Source of the DNA: Sphagnum compactum
Lineage: Eukaryota > Bryophyta > Sphagnopsida > Sphagnales
Length of the DNA stretch: 64,000 bases
Reading direction: 5' to 3'
Assembly: GCA_965153455.1 (NCBI GenBank)
Contig: OZ234503.1
Coordinates: 13,893,118-13,957,117 of the forward strand
The position numbers and the translations under genes are program-made. Within the stretch, counting starts at the first letter, position 1, and the number at the start of each line of letters is the position of its first letter. This document shows, one piece after another, positions 12,601 through 20,454 of the stretch. The notes beneath the pieces are model-generated. The model was not told the DNA's origin. It was given only the letters and a program-made list of their open reading frames with translations, and ran no database searches.

Positions 12601-13581
12601 TACACATGGTGAGAGCAACCCCACCAGTGCACTGCATAGTGAATTTTGGATGAAGTCAAAACATGCCAGTTTTGCTCAGCAAAATGGTTTTGGCCCAGCA
12701 TTTTAGCACAGGAAGCTGAGGTTGGAAAAGGGCACAGCAAAGCCTAACACCTGCTGTTGACTGGCTAAATGATTTGATTGGTCCAGGTGGGTTGCTATTA
12801 GTAGTCTCCCACCTTTTGCAGTCCCACTTTCAGTTTTATGGGTGGGGTTGGGAATAAATAAATAACTAATCTAGGATGTGAGCAATACTGCTGCAGGGCA
12901 ACATTCTGAGCATGGGTGGGAGATGGTCTGAGGGAGTTCACATGATGAGCAAAACCTCTCTCTGTGTGGCAGCAACAAGGATGAGTAGAACTTTCAGGAC
13001 TGAAAGAAACCACAATCTTCTTGTCCCCAAAATGCTGGAGGTAGAATTGCAGACCAATTCTCCAAAGCCTGTGAAGAGTAGTAATAACGTTGTAGCCTCC
13101 AGAACATTCCCAAATTATAGCAGAGACATGATGAGGAGGTCAACAACAAATCCTCCTTGCAAAATGGTCATGGACACAAGTCTGGCCACTTTCCAAACTT
13201 GAAAATTCTGCACAAATTTTTCTTCTTCCGCTCATTATTGTGCTGTACTTGCACGAGAAAGCGAGAGGAACAAACCAGAGAACTTCTTCCCACCTCACAT
13301 TTTCGCTTCACTGAAACCCCGTACTCAGTTCCACAGATCCTCTCAATTGCGGCTAGCAACATATCCTCGGGGCGGAAGGGAAGAGGAAGAAACGGGGAGC
13401 AGATGGGGATGGGAAGAAGAGAAGAAGAAGAAGGGGGAGGAAGATGAAAGGAGGAAGAGGAGAAGGTGTGCTACCTGGCAGCTGAAGTGCAGCGGACGCC
13501 GACCACGCCCCCAGGGAGAAGGACCTTGTTGCGGGAGGGTAGGATGGCGATGGTGGAAGGAAGCTCGAAGTGCTCCGCCAT
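6621..13581 (-). CDS. LON2: peroxisomal Lon protease homolog 2 (17 exons)
   Basis: ATP-dependent Lon protease of the peroxisomal matrix; the family degrades damaged matrix proteins and supports matrix-protein import. Exons (complement): 13475-13581, 12361-12512, 12068-12179, 11731-11900, 11408-11499, 11005-11184, 10823-10903, 10562-10689, 10060-10261, 9687-9893, 9444-9574, 9139-9352, 8374-8691, 7729-7923, 7316-7561, 6890-6991, 6621-6704. All junctions are GT-AG; the sum is 2721 nt, 906 codons plus stop, near the ~890 of known plant LON2. The N-terminal substrate domain starts MAEHFELPS. Walker A GPPGVGKT lies at residues 422-429, Walker B VMLLDE at 485-490. The catalytic Ser is in GPSAG (about 802) and the Lys in GGVK (about 843). 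The protein ends in SRL, a canonical PTS1, which separates it from the mitochondrial and plastid Lons. Exon 3 and the end of exon 2 are poorly conserved, so the exon 2 donor is the least certain junction. Confidence 0.95.
13362..13472 (-). promoter_or_regulatory. CT-rich tract at the start of LON2 intron 1
   Basis: Directly after the exon 1 donor, the transcript strand carries about 110 nt of CTT/TCC-rich sequence (GAA/GGA-rich on the plus strand). CT-rich tracts near the start of plant first introns are associated with intron-mediated enhancement. The composition is seen directly; the role is inferred. Confidence 0.4.
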
Positions 13582-13709
13582 CACTGTACTCACAACGCAA
13601 TTTCCGGAAGCAAAACAAGAACGAGTGCAAACAGAACCCGCACGCAAACATACGCACGAATGCACGCACGCAAACGGCAACGACGACAAACAGCGAAAAG
13701 CCAGAGACG

Positions 13710-13864
13710 GAGAGCTTGGCGGTCCCCGTCCAACGGACTAATAAAAAAAGGCAGACTATAAGATTACCCGATGGGGTTAAAAACTTCGGAGAGCGAGGCG
13801 GTCCCCGTCCACCGGACTAATAGAAGGCAGTTTAAAACTTTACCCGATGGGCTACAAACTTCGC
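13710..13864. repeat. tandem duplication (~75 bp) upstream of LON2
   Basis: Two adjacent copies (about 13710-13787 and 13792-13864) share 'ggcggtccccgtcca' ... 'cggactaata' ... 'ttacccgatggg' ... 'aaacttcg'. They begin about 130 bp upstream of the LON2 start codon, in its promoter or 5' UTR region. Confidence 0.8.
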
Positions 13865-13867
13865 TCG

Positions 13868-14070
13868 ACAAAAACATATGACTCGTCAGTAGCTGAAATT
13901 TAGGGTTGATAATCAGTGTCGGGCGGCTCTTTGAATTTTTAAATAACTGCCCGTTCTGGTTCTTAGCTAGACAAAAACATATGACACTCGTCGATAGCTG
14001 AATTTTAGGAATGAAATCAGTGTCGGGCTGTTCTTCGAATTTTTATAGAACTGCCCGTTCTGGTTCTTTA
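13868..14070. repeat. second tandem duplication (~102 bp) upstream of LON2
   Basis: Two adjacent copies start at about 13869 and 13971 with 'acaaaaacatatgac', continue through 'atcagtgtcgggc', and end 'actgcccgttctggttctt'. They directly follow the 75-bp duplication, so the LON2 upstream region carries two independent tandem duplications. Confidence 0.85.
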
Positions 14071-14099
14071 AATATTCCCTACCTAATCCAAGAACTGGT

Positions 14100-15330
14100 G
14101 GTTCCAGTGTGACATGGAATTAGGGCTTAGGTGTTGAAAGGACGTGAGACCTATGTATGTACATGGGAACTCTGACTGAAGATGGGTCCATAGGGGACGA
14201 GGAATCTAACATGTGGATGATGATGATATATTTTTAATTATTTTTTTGTTGCATAATCATTTGAAAAAGGGGGGGAGGGGGGGAGAGGGTGTTTTTTAAC
14301 AAACTTGCTTGGGAAAGTTTTGGGATTAGGGTTTAGGGTCCTAATTCAGCTAAACCCTAAACCTATGTGAATTAGGAGTTACTAATGGTACCCATGACCT
14401 TCGGACATCCGTGGCTACGCCACTCCAGCCACCCCGAACGCTCTGTTTGGTCGCCATAATAAAATTTCCCAAAATAACAGTCGTGGGTCCCACCCTAAGG
14501 CATTTATATCCTCACAGATAAAAACAATATTGTGACTTAGCGCAGTGGTCCCGATCGACGTTGTGCGGGTATCAGAACGAGCCGTGTGTACCTTCAGGTT
14601 ATTAGTCTAGGTATTTATTTCCTTACCCGACGGGGGTGAGAAAACCCAAAACCCCAGTTCTGACATTTTGAACCTTGGTTCTCGAAAGTTTTGAAAATTT
14701 TCGAAAACACGCTCCTTTACCGCCGGTTCTTTCGGTAGTGGGGGGGGGGGGGGGAGGGGAAGGTTTTTATATCCGCCTCTGGTGCGGTGGGAGAGGGATG
14801 CGATCCGACCGTCATTCCTTCCCTTCGGACAGCTGTGATGCTTTGTGGAGATCAGGTCCTGGTTTATACACCTGGCCGGTGTGGAAACCGTGGTGGTTGC
14901 CCGCTGCTTCACCAACTTCTCCCTCCCCCACCCCCCAAAACCCCCGTCACAGACAGACGGTCAGCTACGGCCGGTTCTGCCATAGTGTTAAAACATAGAA
15001 AATGCTTTTACAGCAGAATCGGCCTCGCAGAGACTGTTAACGGGTTGGAACGCCTTGTCACAGACAATAAATCTAGTTTCAATTTTCTAGTGTGAAAAGG
15101 ACTTCATCGAATGGACGACCCCATTCATTGGCCCACAAATTTATGGCCTCTGGAATTTGGCGGTTTTTTTCCGTATGAACACGAAAAAGACAGACCAAGC
15201 CCTGTCACAGACAGACGTAGTGTTGGGCATCACCCGCTGCTTCACCGGCCTCTCCCTCCCCCACCCCCCAAAACCCCCGTCACAAACAAACGGACTTATT
15301 GAATTAATATATTAGATTGAGGAACCTTTG
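14100..15330. other. GC-richer non-coding region with homopolymers and short duplications
   Basis: No supported gene. It contains G-rich runs near 14270-14290 and 14740-14757 and a short inverted pair of telomere-type TTTAGGG/CCCTAAA motifs near 14327-14362. A ~65-bp segment is present at 14896-14962 and again at 15231-15296 ('cccgctgcttcacc' ... 'cccaaaacccccgtcac'). Confidence 0.5.
14896..15296. repeat. direct repeat pair (~65 bp)
   Basis: 14896-14962 and 15231-15296 are near-identical in direct orientation about 335 bp apart, and a shorter related 'tgtcacagacagacg' lies at about 15204. The two could be ends of a small unidentified element or a local duplication. Confidence 0.65.
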
Positions 15331-15331
15331 A

Positions 15332-15562
15332 TCAATCATAGTTGAAAGGATTGATATAGTTTGGATATGCTTTCAACTTTGTGAAGCTCGGAGTGTTTGG
15401 GATGCTCTAGGTTATGATGATGATGGTGTATGTTTTTGGGTTCGTATCAAAGGGGTTTGTTGTGATGGAATTATGTCAAGGACTAAGATAGCTCATGAGA
15501 ACAAGTTCAAAGTGTTTAATCCCATTTGTGTCTTAGGACATAGACTTTGGATTGTTGTTTGA
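15332..15562 (+). pseudogene. unidentified open frame without start codon (possible coding fragment)
   Basis: An uninterrupted plus-strand frame of about 76 codons runs from after a stop near 15330 to a TGA at 15560-15562. It has an ordinary protein-like composition (Trp, Cys, Asp, charged residues; contains ARSVWDALGYDDDG) and its first Met comes late. I do not recognise the family. It may be a decayed transposon or host-gene fragment, or an exon of a gene whose other exons I could not find. Confidence 0.3.
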
Positions 15563-15980
15563 ATAAAGGTAGCAAGGTTATTTGGTGTGCAAAACTTTGT
15601 TATTGCATATGTTTTGTTTTGTGTTTATTGTTACTTGTGCTTACAAGGTTGGGCAATACATTTTTTTCTTATTTTTGTTTTTGTTACATTTATTTTTCAA
15701 AAAAATTAAAAATAAACTTGGGTTGATAATTGATGGGTATTTTTCCTCATTCTAAGAACCACCCAACATTGGTTGAGATCTTCACATTTGGTTTATGTAT
15801 GTGTAAGGTAAAACCCAAGGGTGAGGAAATTAGTGAAACAAGGGTGCATGAGACAAGAATCATGCTCGATTTTTATAATGCTCTTCCTTATGTGCTTTAC
15901 ATGGTGTGAAAAAACAATGCAACCTTCAAAGAGTGAAGCTTTATGTTTTCAATAAAACTCATGATGAAAATAGAATGCCT

Positions 15981-16806
15981 TGTAACCAAAAAGAGAGTGC
16001 TAAACTCTACAACCAACCTGAAACATCTGATGGACCTACACTGAGTTCAGTTCTCAGCAAAACTTGAATCTAACCACAACCCTGATCTTCTTTCTCTCTC
16101 TTTCTCACAATGTTCTCACACAAAATCGATAGGTGTGATTGCATACACCTTCATTTACAAAATACCCCGCGAGCACAAGCTTCCTCTTCTCCCAATATGT
16201 TCATCAGAAGTCTAACAACTACTCAGCCAAAAATTGCGCTCCAAAAACAGACCGCTCAAGCTATCTATCCATGCACCTTCCTATGCATCAGCCACCTTCC
16301 GAACTTCACCTATCAACAGCATCGACCCTTAATTTCGACCTAACTCTCACCAGATTCAGGAGCTAGCCATCCTCTAGTTACTAACGCAGCGGAAGAAATC
16401 AGCAACTAGCAATCCTCTAAGCTCCTCTGCATTCTCTCCAAAATCTCCTCTACCTTCTCTAGCTATCTATCTATCTCAGTTATCTCCAGTGCTGATCTAC
16501 ACATTTCTCACAAAAATCAACCACACTCTTCTAGATCTGCAGCTCCTCTCGTCTTCCTCCGTCTATCTGTCCGCCCAAACACTCCTGCCGTTCTGCTTTT
16601 ATCTGCCTCCTTCCTGAGCTTGTCTCACAAGCTTTCCTCTTCAGCTTCTATCACAAATTGCCTCCTTTCCATTCCGTTCTTCCCCCACTCCCATGCAGCA
16701 GTAATGTAGAGATCCCCACCGCAAAATCATGACAGCTAATAAAGCAAATTAAACCTTAAAAGCAACCAGTGTTCACACAGGCATGGCGACCTATTTTCGT
16801 GTTACA
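15981..16806 (-). repeat. 3' long terminal repeat
   Basis: 826 bp, starting TGTAACC and ending GTTACA in plus orientation, and near-identical to 19629-20454. A short plus-strand frame of 77 codons inside it is repeated in the other LTR and is not a gene. Confidence 0.92.
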
Positions 16807-16851
16807 TATGTAACCTCTCCGTTCTTAGAGAGCTGAGTCCCTCAGCTTCAT

Positions 16852-18385
16852 TTAATCTGGTTGTACGTGATGGATTTGAAAATCCCGACAAGATCTTTCC
16901 CACTGACGTCCATTAGCATCCTGGATGATGTATATCCAGCAGCCTTCTTCTATCCAAAGACTAGAAGCATTTGTTTGTCCCATTCTGGGATCCATTGGTT
17001 GATCTGTGCAACATGCTTTAGTTCTCTGCTTTACAAAAGCCTCATCTACACTGAGTAGAAGTGCATCAGCAAATGCCTCCTCCACCTGCAGAAGAGACCA
17101 CAACACCACAAGAATAATACTGAAAGCAATTCTAGATCCATCATACCATCCTTCCTTCCAACCTTCAGTGACAATTCCGATCCCGAAGGAAACAATTGCA
17201 TAGATGGCAAGGATGATCAGAGTCAAGTCATGCATTGCTGCCCACACAAACACCCAAAATCCTTTGGGTGGTGTTTCTGTGGCTCCATCTGGATCCATTT
17301 TACAGTCACCTGTTGCAAATTCACAGCAAACCGTTTCCAAAAGCCCACACCCTTTTGAGCTCTCACTGTCTTCAATTATAGTAGGACTGTTTTGAAATTC
17401 ATTCTGGACAACACAATCACACAATGTAGCTTTAGGACCCACAACAATCTCCTTGCTCTTTGATGTTGCAGAGGGAACGACTTCAGAGATACTACTTAGT
17501 CTTGGGCTCTCCTTGTGCTTATCTATAGAACCTGCTGCACTTGAAGTCTCTTCCAACTCATCCTGGACAATATTCTTGTTGAGCACCACAACCTCCATAT
17601 CTGAAAGTGGTTGGTCACTTACAGGGACTACAACTTTTGCTTGTTCAAGATCTGAAATTTACTTCCATTTGCGGTTCCAATGAGAGCTACAGCTGATGTC
17701 TGGATTCTCCAGGATTAGAGCTATTTGAAACATCACCATGATTGTTAGTTTCCACCATTTCTGCATCCAAAACATAATACTGGTTCCCAGCATGTGCCAG
17801 GTTGGAGAAAATAACACCACCTTTATTACTGACCTCAGCGACCAGATCTTGATCAAGGGCAATTGAATGTTGCCTGAGTGGCATGGCACCCACCTCCTCT
17901 GGTGTCTGCATGGAAGAGTCAATGTAATAAGGCTTGGGAGAAGCATGACAGTCCACTTGCATGGAAACCATAGATGAATCATCTGGAGCCATAAAGCTGT
18001 CTGGCAGCTCCATTCTTATAGCTTCAACCCTACTGTCATCTCCTCTTATTTCCATGCCATATTCTGTCCTCGAGGAAGGATCTTCTTGTTGAGATACTTC
18101 AACAAAAACATCAACCAATTTGCTGGCAGGTTGTGTGACATAGGTTTGCTGCTCATCTGTACAGCTCACTATCATCCTCTGATTTAGAGGATCATCCTCA
18201 ATTGTAGATGGTGGCAGCACAGAAGTGAATGGCTCCTCCACCTCTGCATCAGACTTATTTTCAATGTTGATGTCCTCTGCAACAAGTGTAGCAGTCTTCT
18301 CAAGATCTTGAACTGCTTCAACAAGCTCTGCAGCAATTTGATCATCAGCTACTTCGTGAAGATCATCAGTTTCCTCATCTGCCAA
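16852..18385 (-). pseudogene. acidic repetitive region plus Ca2+-ATPase-like segment of the retroelement
   Basis: This continues the gag frame after an in-frame TAG at 18401-18403. The first part (18385-17687) is strongly acidic and repeats a motif of the type D-x-I-x-A-E-(V/L)-V-E-A, also seen at the end of gag. After a frame change, 17598-16852 is open. Its residues 112-168 (about 17265-17095) contain FWVFVWAAMHDLTLIIL and TEGWKEGWYDG followed by a second hydrophobic stretch. That matches the M1-M2 region of plant autoinhibited Ca2+-ATPases (ACA family, closest in memory to ACA8/9/10). The phosphorylation and ATP-binding domains are absent, so no pump could be made. The last 75 residues are unrecognised. 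Confidence 0.7.
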
Positions 18386-18400
18386 AGGTGCTTGATCCTG

Positions 18401-19543
18401 CTAGATTGTTGCTGCCTCCTCATTTAGTTCAGGAATATTGTCAATTTCCTTTGTTGCTTCAACAACTTCTGCACTGATTTTGTCTTCAGCTGCATCCACA
18501 TGCTCCTCCTTGGTGTCACTGAGCTCTACTTTGGGTTTTTCATAAGGTGTCACTGCATCCTCCCATTTCTTTCCAGTTACAATACCAATCCCTTCTGTTG
18601 CTTCCACAAGTTCTTCTACAGGTTGTTGTTCAGGAATCTTATCCTCAACTGTTGCTGTTGCTTCCTCATCATACAGCAAGACTTCTACGAAGTTTGCTGC
18701 TCCAAAATGCAACATTCCATCGTTGGGTTTCTTCCAACATTTGTCTTCAGAGTGCCCCAACCCTGCACAGTAGGTACATTTGATTCCACAATTTTCTATC
18801 CTATGCGGCATATTGCACTTGGCATATTTTGGTCGTGCTTCATTTAGCCTCGGACAGGTAGTGGCCATATGGTCCTCTACTCTACAGATCTGGCATCCTC
18901 CAAACACAATGGAAGAAAATGATGATGCTAGATTATGCGCATTCCCTTTTAAAAAATTAATCAAGGTGTTGTTCAATGCAGTGACCTGCTTCTCCACACT
19001 ACTTTCCGATATCTCTTCTTCTTGTTCCTCTCGAAGAGGCTCATACGGTGTTTCCCCAAGTTCACCCAGAACTCTCTCAACTTCCGTTGCAGCTCCAACC
19101 AATTCTTCAATGTCTGCAAACGCACTCACCACACACAGCTTTCAGATTTCTGGCCTTAATCTGGCTAGGAATCTCCTCCTCTGCTCGACGTCTGGTATCT
19201 TGCCCTTCCGAAACAACTTGTCTAGGCGTTCAAAATATTTCTGAACCCTTTCTTTGGGTTCTTGCTTGATGGCATCCAGCTTCATTCAGATGTCATCAGT
19301 ATCTACATTCTCGTATTTCTGCACGATCAGCGTCCTCAGCTCGTTCCAATCAACTGGCCCAGGCTGCAGCCGCTTGAACCATTCTTTGGCTCGGCCCCGC
19401 AAATTCAGCTTGGCGATCTTGAATAGTTTGTCAGCATTGAGATCGCGTACCTCGGCAGCCATTGTGAGCCGCTCCGCCCAATCGTGGACATCCTCATGAT
19501 CTCGTCCCTAGAACAACTCATCCATTCCCTGAGGACTTGTCAT
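18401..19543 (-). pseudogene. gag: retrotransposon gag, disrupted
   Basis: Structural polyprotein of the LTR element. It starts at an ATG at about 19543, just inside the primer site. It shows a Retrotrans_gag-type helical region (WAERLTMAAEVRDL, GRAKEWFKRLQPG, RVQKYFERLDKL) and then two CCHC zinc knuckles (C-x2-C-x4-H-x4-C): CQICRVEDHMATTC and CTYCAGLGHSEDKC. In-frame stops occur at about 19508-19510 (TAG), 19286-19288 (TGA), about 19144-19146 (TGA) and 18401-18403 (TAG). Each is one C-to-T change from CAG or CGA. The reading frame is otherwise well kept, pointing to recent decay or to spread of an already broken copy by helper proteins. Confidence 0.85.
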
Positions 19544-19616
19544 TTTGTAAGTATCCAGCAACAAACCACAATTGCTACACTTCCCACAACACACGATCCT
19601 GCTAAAGTCACCTTGT

Positions 19617-19632
19617 TGGAACCTGCTCTGAT
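19617..19632 (-). other. primer binding site (initiator tRNA-Met type)
   Basis: On the minus strand the sequence reads TTTTTGGTATCAGAGCAGG; TGGTATCAGAGC is the usual plant iMet-tRNA complementary site. It straddles the inner boundary of the 5' LTR, because the LTR's final TATCA belongs to the site. Confidence 0.85.
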
Positions 19633-20454
19633 ACCAAAAAGAGAGTGCTAAACTCTACAACCAACCTGAAACATCTGATGGACCTACACTGAATTCAGTT
19701 CTCAGCAAAACTTGAATCTAACCACAACCCTGATCTTCTTTCTCTCTCTTTCTCACAATGTTCTCACACAAAATCGATAGGTGTGATTGCATACACCTTC
19801 ATTTACAAAATACCCCGCGAGCACAAGCTTCCTCTTCTCCCAATATGTTCATCAGAAGTCTAACAACTACTCAGCCAAAGATTGCGCTCCAAAAACAGAC
19901 CGCTCAAGCTATCTATCCATGCACCTTCCTATGCATCAGCCACCTTCCGAACTTCACCTATCAACAGCATCGACCCTTAATTTCGACCTAACTCTCACCA
20001 GATTCAGGAGCTAGCCATCCTCTAGTTACTAACGCAGCGGAAGAAATCAGCAACTAGCAATCCTCTAAGCTCCTCTGCATTCTCTCCAAAATATCATCTA
20101 CCTTCTCTAGCTATCTGTCTATCTCAGTTATCTCCAGTGCTGATCTACACATTTCTCACAAAAATCAACCACACTCCTCTAGATCTGCAGCTCCTCTCGT
20201 CTTCCTTCGTCTATCTGTCCGCCCAAAAACTCCTGCCGTTCTGCTTTTATCTGCCTCCTTCCTGAGCTTGTCTCACAAGCTTTCCTCTTCAGCTTCTATC
20301 ACAAATTGCCTCCTTTCCATTCCTTTCTTCCCCCACTCCCATGCAGCAGTAATGTAGAGATCCCCGCCGCAAAATCATGACAGCTAATAAAGCAAATTAA
20401 ACCTTAAAAGCAACCAGTGTTCACACAGGCATGGCGACCTATTTTCGTGTTACA
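19629..20454 (-). repeat. 5' long terminal repeat
   Basis: 826 bp, ending GTTACA in plus orientation next to GCCT. It is near-identical to 15981-16806, with scattered single-base differences such as ctgaattcag for ctgagttcag. At the inner edge it reads TGATACC where the other LTR has TGTAACC. Confidence 0.92.

Larger units (their letters stand above)
15981..20454 (-). mobile_element. non-autonomous LTR retrotransposon with gag and a captured Ca2+-ATPase fragment
   Basis: A 4474-bp element read on the minus strand. The LTRs are 19629-20454 (5') and 15981-16806 (3'), both 826 bp, with terminal TGTAAC/GTTACA and about a dozen differences. GCCT flanks both sides as a probable 4-bp target duplication. 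The primer site TGGTATCAGAGC, complementary to initiator tRNA-Met, lies at the inner edge of the 5' LTR. The 2.8-kb interior holds a gag frame with two zinc knuckles, an acidic repetitive region and a Ca2+-ATPase-like segment. There is no sequence for protease, reverse transcriptase, RNase H or integrase, so movement would need another element's enzymes. It resembles the TR-GAG or LARD classes but with extra captured sequence. Confidence 0.9.

Noticed and set aside
13347-13820. Long Arg/Glu/Lys-rich plus-strand frame
   Set aside because: It is antisense to LON2 exon 1 and intron 1; the open frame comes from the GAA/GGA-rich tract.
14327-14365. Telomere-type TTTAGGG and AAACCCTAAA motifs
   Set aside because: Only one or two units in each orientation; too short for an interstitial telomeric array, although a telo-box role upstream of LON2 cannot be excluded.
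16110-16343. 77-codon plus-strand frame, repeated at 19758-19991
   Set aside because: Both lie inside the LTRs and are antisense to the element; identity simply reflects the LTR pair.
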